DNA from: Saccharomyces paradoxus
Lineage: Eukaryota > Ascomycota > Saccharomycetes > Saccharomycetales > Saccharomycetaceae
Direction: 5' to 3'
DNA length: 64,000 nt
Assembly: GCF_002079055.1 (NCBI RefSeq)
Contig: NC_047502.1
Span: 496,001 to 560,000, forward strand
How positions within the stretch are numbered: position 1 is the stretch's first letter; the number at the start of each line of letters is the position of its first letter. Position numbers and translations under genes: made by a program. Positions 1 to 10,426 of this stretch are shown here, one piece after another. The notes under the pieces are model-generated. The model made no database searches, was not told the DNA's origin, and saw nothing but the letters and a program-made list of their open reading frames with translations.

Positions 1-960
1 ACTTTGAGTTTGTACATCGACGTTTTCCACAAAATCCCGTTCGTCTAGGCCAATATTAGAAATATCTAAGTCCTTTAGCAGGGGACGTCTTCCAATAGAA
101 ACCATCAACACATCGCAGTGATGTATGTGTGTTTTCTTCGACAGTTTGTCAATCAGCGTGACGCTCAGCTGACCGGCAGAATCAGTTTTCGCGAATTGCA
201 CTCTAGTATTTAATTGAAACACTATACCTTGAGACTGCAAGAGAGTCTTGGTGGCAGATGCCAACTCATTATCCATATTTTGACAGATCTCGCCTTGAGA
301 CTCGACGATGGTAACCCGGGAGCCCAAATTATTGAATATACATGCGATTTCCAGTCCAATTGTACCTCCGCCCATGATAGTAAAACGCGAAGGTATGTAA
401 TCCAGCGACAAAGCTTTATCGGATGAGACTATCTTATCATCATCTATCACAACGCCAGGACACTCAATAACCGCAGATCCAGTCGCCACAACGATATATT
501 TCGCTTCTACGATGAATTCGTCCACGCCCTGCTGAGCAATCTTAACGCGGTGAGAGTCTTCAAAAGCAGCCGTGCCTTTATACACAGTAACATTATTTTT
601 AGATAGCTCGCGTTTATACACATTGCCCAACTCTTCTATATTATGTTTAAGTGCACTCTGGGCTGCCCGCATATCAAATTTTGCAGAAAGTAGCTTCACG
701 CCACGTTCCTCAATTTGTTCTCGCTGTTGTAGCAGCCGATAAAGATAAGACTCATCTAACAAGGTCTTGGACGGGACCGCTCCATTAACAAAGTATGTGC
801 CTCCTAGCGAGGCACGCTGGTCGACACAGGCCGTGTGTAGGCCCGTCTGTGACGCCTGCATAGCCGCAGTAAAGCCACCAGGCCCGCATCCAATTACCAG
901 GAGATCGTAAACTGCGACGATATTCTCCATTGTATTTTTTATGCCGTTCTCGGTTCCCAT
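1..960 (-). CDS. IRC15: Irc15, dihydrolipoamide dehydrogenase-like microtubule-associated protein (C-terminal part missing)
   Basis: The first 320 codons are present; the 3' end runs off the left edge (the S. cerevisiae protein is about 499 aa). The start ATG at 960 gives an FAD-binding VIGCGPGGF near residue 23 and a second nucleotide-binding motif MGGGTIGLEIA in the middle, the layout of the pyridine nucleotide-disulfide oxidoreductases. The family's redox-active CxxxxC is absent: the segment reads GGTYFVNGAVPSK where lipoamide dehydrogenases have GGTCLNVGCIPSK. This fits Irc15, which is known as a microtubule-associated protein needed for normal chromosome segregation rather than as an active dehydrogenase. 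The gene is divergent from SWI1. Identification rests on close match to remembered Irc15 sequence. Confidence 0.95.
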   Translation of the reverse strand, partial: MGTENGIKNTMENIVAVYDLLVIGCGPGGFTAAMQASQTGLHTACVDQRASLGGTYFVNGAVPSKTLLDESYLYRLLQQREQIEERGVKLLSAKFDMRAAQSALKHNIEELGNVYKRELSKNNVTVYKGTAAFEDSHRVKIAQQGVDEFIVEAKYIVVATGSAVIECPGVVIDDDKIVSSDKALSLDYIPSRFTIMGGGTIGLEIACIFNNLGSRVTIVESQGEICQNMDNELASATKTLLQSQGIVFQLNTRVQFAKTDSAGQLSVTLIDKLSKKTHIHHCDVLMVSIGRRPLLKDLDISNIGLDERDFVENVDVQTQS

Positions 961-1722
961 TTTCAGAAATGCTCAATATTATATCATCTTTCTCTCTTCC
1001 TCTCTCGTTAAAATGGTGCGCATGTTAAATAGCCGCCGAGAGAACAAAACCATGCGCACAGGTCTGGGTGTACCCCCTACCTGAGTGTTCCACCCAGTCC
1101 TCGTCGGAGGATGACGCCACCGCACCCAGATTCCCCACAGAAACAACCGCATAAATTTCTTCTAACCCGGAACTGACGTTTATCGTGATATGCACTTCGA
1201 GTATCTCCGATTACGAACGACGCCACCCCTCCTCCCCAAAAGCACCGAGAAAAGATTTTTTAAAACTGAACGCTGATTGACTTTCCGTCTTATTACCACT
1301 ATGCATTATTGTTGTTTCTGTTGTTGTTGTTGTTGCCAGTGGTAATCATATTCACATTGCGTTTTGGTCATAACCACCTTCCGGTATTCATCATTCGTAT
1401 TGAATAACAATAATTTATACCGCAATACACTACACGGCAAGGCAACTGATTACACTTTGTTTACCTTATTTTTTTATTATTTATTTTTCTAAAAAATTAC
1501 TGTTGTGTGGCTCTATCCTTATTACACCATCTCTGCTTTGGCATTTCGCGTTGTTTCCCCCCACGGATTGCAGATTATTGTTCACTAAGTAATAATCACT
1601 GACTGGCGGCTATTCCTATTACACTCATTATTCTTATATTTTTCTTTTTTTATCTCTATTCTCTTTCTTTTCGTGTCTTATAATAATAATAATAATAATA
1701 ATAAAAATAGTAATAAATAAAG
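961..1722. other. Divergent intergenic region IRC15/SWI1
   Basis: This 762-bp region separates the start codons of IRC15 and SWI1 and must hold both promoters. Visible features are a short GTT-repeat run near 1314-1338, pyrimidine-rich stretches near 1620-1680 and a TAA microsatellite just before SWI1. No RNA gene or convincing small gene was seen. Confidence 0.7.
1681..1704 (+). repeat. (TAA)8 microsatellite in the SWI1 5' leader
   Basis: Eight perfect TAA units end 18 bp before the SWI1 ATG. A second, AAT-type triplet run lies inside the SWI1 coding region (about 1741-1765) and encodes asparagines. Confidence 0.9.
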
Positions 1723-4700
1723 ATGGATTTCTTTAATTTGAATAATAATAATAATAATAATAATACTAATAACAATAATAGTACAGGAAATAGTAACAAT
1801 ACTAATAACAACAATACAAATGCCGGAGCCAGTAGTGTGGACGATTTCCAGAATTTTTTCGACCCAAAATCTTTTGACCAGAATTTGGATTCCAATAACA
1901 ACAACAATAACAACAATGATAACAATAACAGTAACACAACAGCTTCCGGTTCGAACTTTACTTCTCCAACAGCAGTGGTGAATAATGCCGGTACTGCTAA
2001 TGTTGCCGGTGGAAAAGCTGCTAATTTCATTCAGAATCAATCTCCTCAGTTTAGTTCTCCATATGACTCGAACAATTCCAACACGAATTTAAACAGCTTA
2101 TCTCCTCAAGCCATCTTAGCGAAAAACTCAATTATCGATTCTTCCAATTTACCTCTGCAAACTCAGCAACAGCTATATAGCGGTAACAACAATAATGGCA
2201 CCGCCATTGCGAACGATAATGTCATAACACCCCATTTTATCACTAACGTTCAATCTATCAGTCAAAATTCTTCTTCTTCTACTCCAAATACGAACTCGAA
2301 CCCTACTCCGAATGCAAATCAACAATTCTTGCCATTCAACAATGGTTCTTCCAACAATAACAATTTGGCACCTAACCAGCTTATATCCAATTATGGAGCT
2401 TCAAACTTAATGGACAGGTCATCCTCTGCAAGTAATGAATTTGTTCCGAACGCAAATGACAGCAACAATAACAATAACAACAACAACAACAATAATATGC
2501 GTAATAACAGCAACAACAGCACGAGCAATAACAACAACAATAACGCCACTGCTGTACCTGCTGCCAGCTCCGTTAATAGCAATAATTCAACTTCAAACGC
2601 AAATACAGTGTTTTCTGAAAGAGCTGCAATGTTTGCCGCTTTGCAACAAAAGCAACAGCAACGTTTTCAGGCTCTGCAACAACAGCAACAGCAGCAGCAA
2701 CAACAGCAACCACAACCACAACCACAACAACCACAACAGCAACAACAACCACAACAACCGCAACAACCACAACAACCACAGCAACAGCAGCAACCACAAC
2801 AACAACAAAATCCCAAATTTTTACAAAGTCAACGGCAACAACAACAAAGATCTATCTTACAAAGTCTGAACCCGGCATTACAAGAGAAAATATCTACTGA
2901 GTTGAATAATAAACAATATGAACTTTTTATGAAGTCTTTGATTGAAAACTGTAAAAAAAGAAATATGCCGTTGCAATCGATACCAGAAATCGGCAATAGA
3001 AAGATCAATCTTTTTTATCTTTATATGTTAGTTCAAAAATTCGGTGGTGCTGATCAAGTAACAAGGAACCAACAATGGTCTCTGGTGGCTCAAAGGTTAC
3101 AAATATCTGATTACCAGCAATTAGAATCAATCTATTTTAGAATTTTATTACCTTACGAAAGACACATGATTTCCCAAGAAGGTATAAAGGAAACTCAAGC
3201 CAAAAGGATATTCTTGCAACAGTTTTTACAAGAACTATTGAAGAAAGTTCAACAACAGCAGCAGGCCGCCGCATTGGCCAATCCTAGCAATAATATTAAT
3301 AATGCATCGTCAGCACTAACACCCGCGGCTCCTGGTGCTTCCGCTCCTGCTACATCAGCAGCAGGTACACCAGCAGGGATTGTTCCAGTTTCAACAAACA
3401 CTCCAAAAAGCTTGAATAACAATATCAATATCAACATGAATAATAACAATATTGCCCAGCAACAAGCTAAGAAGCCAAGAAAGCAAAGAGTGAAGAAAAA
3501 GACCAAAAAGGAATTGGAACTAGAACGTAAAGAAAGGGAGAACTTTCAGAAACGACAACAAAAACTTTTAGAAGATCAACAAAGGCAACAAAAATTGTTA
3601 TTGGAGACAAAATTGCGCCAACAGTATGAAATTGAACTAAAAAAATTGCCTAAAGTTTATAAGAGATCAATGATTAGAAATTATAAACCCATGGTCAACC
3701 GTCTAAAGCATTATAACGGTTATGATATCAATTACGTTTCTAAAATAGGTGAGAAGATAGATTCCAACAAGCCAATTTTCCTCTTCGCGCCAGAGCTAGG
3801 TGCGATTAATTTACATGCTTTATCAATGTCCCTGCAATCGAAAAATCTTGGTGAAATAAATACTGCCTTGAACACGTTGTTAGTCACAAGCGCTGACTCG
3901 AATCTAAAGATATCTCTGGTTAAATATCCTGAATTACTAGACTCCTTGGCAATACTCGGTATGAACCTACTGTCAAATTTATCACAGAATGTCGCCCCAT
4001 ATCATCGAAAGACTTCGGATTATTATTACGAAGATGTTGAATCGAATCAATACTACGTTACCCAACACGATAAAATGGTTGATAAAATTTTCGAAAAGGT
4101 AAACAACAGCGGTACACTTACACCAAATGATTCTAGCGATGAGAAAGTCACTATTCTGGTAGATTCTTTAACGGGTAATCAATTACCAACACCAACACCT
4201 ACTGAAACAGAGACCGATCTGGGCACTGAGCGTTTCATAAACATGCAGTCCACATCTTCCGCAGTTAAACAGTGGGACTTATTACCTGAACCAATAAGAT
4301 TTCTACCTAATCAATTTCCTTTGAAAATTCACAGAACTCCCTATTTGAACTCTTTGAAAAAAATCAAGGACGAAATTGATGATCCGTTCACAAAAATAAA
4401 TACCAGAGGGGCAGAAGATCCCAAAGTACTGATTAACGATCAACTGTCTACCATCTCAATGATTTTGAGGAATATTTCGTTCTCAGATAACAACTCCAGA
4501 ATCATGTCAAGAAATTTTTACTTAAAGAGATTCATATCAGATCTACTTTGGCTAGTTTTAGTTCATCCCGAAAACTTTACATGCAATAGGAAAATATTAA
4601 ATTTCAAGAAGGATTTGGTTATTGTTTTATCAAACATCTCCCATTTATTAGAGATCACTTCGTCGATTGATTGCTTATTAATTCTAATTTTAGTAATAAG

Positions 4701-5637
4701 TTTTGGACAACGAAAACTCAATCCAATGGCGTCTTCGTCATCGTTTGGCTCAGATTTTTTAACTTTCAACGAATTCCAATTGCAATGGGGCAAATATCAA
4801 ACTTTTGGTGTAGATATTTTGGCCAAATTATTCTCGTTGGAAAAACCAAACTTGAATTATTTCAAATCAATCTTACTGAACAACAACATATCCAGTAATC
4901 ATTATGATCGCAACAGTAACAACAACCATAAAGACAGAAAGTTGTTACGAAGGCTTTTGGATTTATACAATGATAACAATAAAAATAATAACAATAAGCA
5001 TAATTTATTGAATGATGTGGTTTCGTTTTTGTTTTCTGTCATACCATTGCAACAAGTGCTTTCGCAATCAGCTGATCCAAGTTCGCTGATTGACCAATTT
5101 TCCCCTGTAATTTCTCAAAGTTTGACTAGCATTTTAGTCATCGTACAAAAAATATTGCCCTTATCTAATGAAGTATTTGCAATTAGCGAAAATAACTCAA
5201 ACAGTAATAACAACAACAACAGCAACAAAGATTCCAGCTTCAACTTCAACAAGAACTTACCATTTGTTTGGTTGGGCTCCGAAGAAAATATCGGATCCGG
5301 ACTGTTGAAATTAAGTGAGCTAATATTGAACATTAATAATTCCGCTAGTAAGAATACTTTGTTACAACAACAAAATTATCTAAAGGTGCTTTTACCGTCA
5401 ATCAACGTATCCTGTGTTCAGTTAATCAGATGTTTGATTGAAAAAAGTATTTGTTTTGAAAACTGTTTAAACAACGACCCGGACATATTAAAAAAAATAG
5501 CATCAATTCCAAATTTGTTCCCTACCGATTTAGAAATCTTCCAGCTATTCACAAATCCATCAATTGATATTCAAGTAATAAACCAATATCAATTACTTTA
5601 CAATTTAAAAAATGATATCTTGACTAATTTGAAATGA
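1723..5637 (+). CDS. SWI1: Swi1, ARID-domain subunit of the SWI/SNF chromatin remodeller
   Basis: This 1304-aa protein (1314 in S. cerevisiae) is the ARID subunit of SWI/SNF, which remodels nucleosomes at many Pol II promoters in the nucleus. Residues 1 to about 390 are a low-complexity region: several asparagine runs, then a glutamine/proline tract at about residues 310-365. The ARID DNA-binding fold follows at about 395-490, with the motif INLFYLYMLVQKFGG. A basic, coiled-coil-like stretch rich in KKTKKELELERKERE comes next, at about 590-650. The C-terminal half is the conserved Swi1 region needed for complex assembly. The N-terminal region corresponds to the prion domain behind [SWI+] in S. 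cerevisiae. The start at 1723 gives MDFFNLNNN, as in S. cerevisiae. Confidence 0.98.
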   Translation: MDFFNLNNNNNNNNTNNNNSTGNSNNTNNNNTNAGASSVDDFQNFFDPKSFDQNLDSNNNNNNNNDNNNSNTTASGSNFTSPTAVVNNAGTANVAGGKAANFIQNQSPQFSSPYDSNNSNTNLNSLSPQAILAKNSIIDSSNLPLQTQQQLYSGNNNNGTAIANDNVITPHFITNVQSISQNSSSSTPNTNSNPTPNANQQFLPFNNGSSNNNNLAPNQLISNYGASNLMDRSSSASNEFVPNANDSNNNNNNNNNNNMRNNSNNSTSNNNNNNATAVPAASSVNSNNSTSNANTVFSERAAMFAALQQKQQQRFQALQQQQQQQQQQQPQPQPQQPQQQQQPQQPQQPQQPQQQQQPQQQQNPKFLQSQRQQQQRSILQSLNPALQEKISTELNNKQYELFMKSLIENCKKRNMPLQSIPEIGNRKINLFYLYMLVQKFGGADQVTRNQQWSLVAQRLQISDYQQLESIYFRILLPYERHMISQEGIKETQAKRIFLQQFLQELLKKVQQQQQAAALANPSNNINNASSALTPAAPGASAPATSAAGTPAGIVPVSTNTPKSLNNNININMNNNNIAQQQAKKPRKQRVKKKTKKELELERKERENFQKRQQKLLEDQQRQQKLLLETKLRQQYEIELKKLPKVYKRSMIRNYKPMVNRLKHYNGYDINYVSKIGEKIDSNKPIFLFAPELGAINLHALSMSLQSKNLGEINTALNTLLVTSADSNLKISLVKYPELLDSLAILGMNLLSNLSQNVAPYHRKTSDYYYEDVESNQYYVTQHDKMVDKIFEKVNNSGTLTPNDSSDEKVTILVDSLTGNQLPTPTPTETETDLGTERFINMQSTSSAVKQWDLLPEPIRFLPNQFPLKIHRTPYLNSLKKIKDEIDDPFTKINTRGAEDPKVLINDQLSTISMILRNISFSDNNSRIMSRNFYLKRFISDLLWLVLVHPENFTCNRKILNFKKDLVIVLSNISHLLEITSSIDCLLILILVISFGQRKLNPMASSSSFGSDFLTFNEFQLQWGKYQTFGVDILAKLFSLEKPNLNYFKSILLNNNISSNHYDRNSNNNHKDRKLLRRLLDLYNDNNKNNNNKHNLLNDVVSFLFSVIPLQQVLSQSADPSSLIDQFSPVISQSLTSILVIVQKILPLSNEVFAISENNSNSNNNNNSNKDSSFNFNKNLPFVWLGSEENIGSGLLKLSELILNINNSASKNTLLQQQNYLKVLLPSINVSCVQLIRCLIEKSICFENCLNNDPDILKKIASIPNLFPTDLEIFQLFTNPSIDIQVINQYQLLYNLKNDILTNLK

Positions 5638-6509
5638 TGCGATTCCTTTTGAACAATATTCTTGTCACCGCTTCTTCCTCCCTCGCGGACCACCCCTTTT
5701 TATAAACTTATATAAAATGTTGTAACTAATATAATAGCCCTTATGGTATATCTTTTTTCTCCCCCACAACGATCGTATGAGCGCTTTTAGCGCCACACAC
5801 CCATTACCCTTCCACCTCAAATTAACGTATATCTTTTCATGAAGCCATTCATATCTTGGGCCGCTCGACTGAACAATGGTTTTAACAGCTTCCCACTGAT
5901 ACGGTTGCAGCAAGAAAATATTTCTTGACATTGTATAGCCGGGTTCATGGCTCCGTTCCAGCTAGCAAATACGATTTATAAATGCAAGTATATTACATTC
6001 AAATAATTGTGCTCTATAACAACACTGCAGAGAGTTAGATGCGCAATTAGCGTGGGAGGGGGGGAGAGAGCCCTCCACCATTGAAAACAGTGTAATTTTC
6101 CCCTTTTGATGGGGAGGTAAGCCCAAGCAGGACATAATCATCCAAGAAAATCTCAAACTGCCTACAAAGTTAAGATTTTCAAGAGCTATTCGGCACAATA
6201 CTGAGATGAAAAAACTGCATTGACGATTCGAGAGTCTATCCTACTTATCTACGTATCATGAGGCACTAATCCGAAAAAAAATTTACTTGGCGCTATATTT
6301 TAAGAAACCTAATCGGTTGAGGTAAAATTGCAGGTCAAAGCTTACACATTTTTCGATATCTGTCAGGGGGTGGGGCAGAATATGCGTGCAATGTCAAACG
6401 CGAAGGGCAGCCAAGCCCAATTACGCGTCTCGTTTATTTTTAATTACTGCAAATTGCCGCGCATGATAAATGAAGGAAAAAAAAAAGGGGGAAAGGAAAG
6501 CATTATAGG
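5638..6509. other. Convergent intergenic region SWI1/HST2
   Basis: This 872-bp gap lies between the 3' ends of SWI1 and HST2. It must contain both polyadenylation regions. An ATG-started 88-codon minus-strand frame (5665-5931) has a basic C-terminus, but I cannot tie it to a family. A 78-codon frame at 5962-6198 starts only at TTG. No tRNA or snoRNA signature was recognised. Confidence 0.6.
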
Positions 6510-8258
<1,749 letters not shown>

Positions 8259-9404
8259 ATGCTGCTGGAAAGATTGCACAAGAGGCTACACGCCGGCTCT
8301 TCTAGGCGATCTCAAGAGAATAAGGAAAAGAACTGCACACCTGAGGATGCGTTGCCCATCCAGCCAGAAGCCCAACATCGAACTGAGGAACCTCAGCCGT
8401 TGTTGAACTGCGACTACGATGATATGATCGCGTTTGACAGAAATTTGTCCACTCCTGTTTTTACTCCGGTAATGACTCCTATAAATAATATCAGCTCCAA
8501 TCAAGCGAAAAGCTCGGAAACCTCATATTTTCCACCTTACTTCAATGCTAATAGAACTAGACAGAATAGTGCCTCTTCACTGGCGAGCTCTGTTTCCGAT
8601 TTTCCTCAGAATTTTAAACAGCACGCTTTTTACAACAATAATGCTCAATTCACTTCCTTCACACCACAGTTCGTCGGCCTGCTATTAGAAGTCTACCAAA
8701 ACACGTGCAGCGATCCTACAATAACCCCGTTTGATACTACAAACCCTCCCTCAGGAATATTGAATAGAGTCGCTAAAGCAGCTATACAGCAATCTGAGCT
8801 TCAACAATTAGATATCGGGTGTGATAGAAATAGCTGGCTTTTAACACTGGTGAGGCAACGTTTGTTACAGGAGGTGAGGAAAGACGGCTATCTTTCTCGT
8901 AACACTTCTCTCACTTCTTTACCTCCACCACCCCCACCACAATTTTCTGAAATGCTTAGAGTTCCCTCCCCGTTTATTAACGCAGATATCACTGATCCCA
9001 TCCCGTTGTCTAACACAAACTCGGATCCAAATGCAAGCTCTACTACCAGCATGACCAATACATTAAACTGGTATTCCTTGCAAAGATCAAACGCCTTAAT
9101 GAAGAATAGGAATGGTTCATCTCAGTATATATCGGATCTACAACCACAACCTATCTTAGCTCGCACAAACTCTAATAATAGTACTAGCAACAATAATGCC
9201 TTTTCTTTACTCACGCCAACGCCTACAACAGATTCTGCATTTAATTTTAACATAGCCCTACTATCAAGACAACGTAGCAATATCATGTCGTCTCCCTTGG
9301 CTAGCACTCGTTTGCCTACGGCAAATGTATCCGCTGAAGAATCCTCTATTTTACCGAATGAACCGCTGAAGTTAAAAAGAGATTTATTGCGTCTTAAGAG
9401 GTAA
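8259..9404 (+). CDS. CIP1: Cip1, inhibitor of Cdc28-G1 cyclin kinase
   Basis: This 381-aa protein has the same length as S. cerevisiae Cip1 (YPL014W). Cip1 binds and inhibits the Cdc28-Cln2 complex, delaying G1/S, and is induced under stress. The sequence is rich in Ser, Thr and Asn and looks mostly disordered. Many TP/SP sites are visible (STPVFTPVMTP, LLTPTPTT, RVPSP), suitable for Cdk phosphorylation, and there is a proline run near residue 220 (PPPPPPP). A more ordered central patch lies around residues 125-205. No enzymatic domain is present. Identification is by overall sequence match and position between HST2 and MRPS16. Confidence 0.93.
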   Translation: MLLERLHKRLHAGSSRRSQENKEKNCTPEDALPIQPEAQHRTEEPQPLLNCDYDDMIAFDRNLSTPVFTPVMTPINNISSNQAKSSETSYFPPYFNANRTRQNSASSLASSVSDFPQNFKQHAFYNNNAQFTSFTPQFVGLLLEVYQNTCSDPTITPFDTTNPPSGILNRVAKAAIQQSELQQLDIGCDRNSWLLTLVRQRLLQEVRKDGYLSRNTSLTSLPPPPPPQFSEMLRVPSPFINADITDPIPLSNTNSDPNASSTTSMTNTLNWYSLQRSNALMKNRNGSSQYISDLQPQPILARTNSNNSTSNNNAFSLLTPTPTTDSAFNFNIALLSRQRSNIMSSPLASTRLPTANVSAEESSILPNEPLKLKRDLLRLKR

Positions 9405-9659
9405 ATAGTGACGCACAATGAGGAACACAGAATGCATGACCTATAATGACACTAACTCAATGAAATTTCTATAATACTTTTCTTTTTTTTCACATTTCGG
9501 TTAAGATTTCAATTTATTCCATTTCAAGTCTCATTTCTCCATTTTCTTGGTTGGCCATAAATGTATTATTTACAAGTCAGATAGATATAAAAGCGCCAAA
9601 TAAAACATATATATAAAACATACATATACACTTCGCATCAAATAAACCACGTTCTTTTG

Positions 9660-9660
<1 letters not shown>

Positions 9661-9691
<31 letters not shown>
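9661..9691 (-). repeat. 31-base T run (A run in MRPS16 mRNA) abutting the MRPS16 stop codon
   Basis: Thirty-one consecutive T on the + strand, the last of which is part of the MRPS16 TGA stop read on the minus strand. In the MRPS16 transcript this is about 30 templated adenines immediately after the stop. Exact length should be treated with caution because long homopolymers are hard to sequence. Confidence 0.9.
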
Positions 9692-10068
<377 letters not shown>

Positions 10069-10209
10069 CTATTACAATTTTTTAATGGAATGCCAATCAG
10101 ATCTCCTTGTTAATTGAGTTGTATCCTCTCCCCCTTTCGTACTTTTACAGTTATTCTTAGTGTACCATTTCGTTTTCCCGTCTTGAATGATAGATGGTAA
10201 TATTTGGTG

Positions 10210-10269
10210 AAAAATTTTCTTTTTCGCTGCAGTGATTAAAATTTTGAATATATGATCTCATCTCATCGC
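10210..10269 (+). promoter_or_regulatory. RRPE and PAC elements upstream of RRP12
   Basis: Two AAAATTTT-type RRPE cores (10210-10218 and 10238-10245) precede a PAC element at 10260-10269, which on the minus strand reads GCGATGAGAT. The combination is the known signature of ribosome-biogenesis genes (Stb3 for RRPE; Dot6/Tod6 for PAC) and sits about 160-220 bp before the RRP12 ATG. The rest of the 370-bp MRPS16/RRP12 gap shows nothing else definite. Confidence 0.8.
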
Positions 10270-10426
10270 ATTGTTTGAGCTTCTTCACTCGTAGTAAATT
10301 CTCCCTGAGAAGAACTTTATTTCATAAGAGTTGCCTTGTTTTTTGCTGATTGAAAATCCAACCAGATAATTTCTAGATTTCCAAAAGCATCTCACAAAAT
10401 CGAATCAGTAAATCTCAGAGTTCATC

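Noticed and set aside
1656-2040. Two long minus-strand frames with leucine/valine/isoleucine runs and tyrosine runs
   Set aside because: They are antisense readings of the SWI1 asparagine repeats and microsatellite; repeats keep all frames open.
2391-2869. Overlapping frames on both strands with runs of Val, Leu, Asn-Ser or Asn-His
   Set aside because: Shadow translations of the SWI1 CAA/AAC repeat region.
5962-6198. A 78-codon minus-strand frame
   Set aside because: It starts only at TTG and has no family resemblance; the interval is better explained as 3' flanking DNA.
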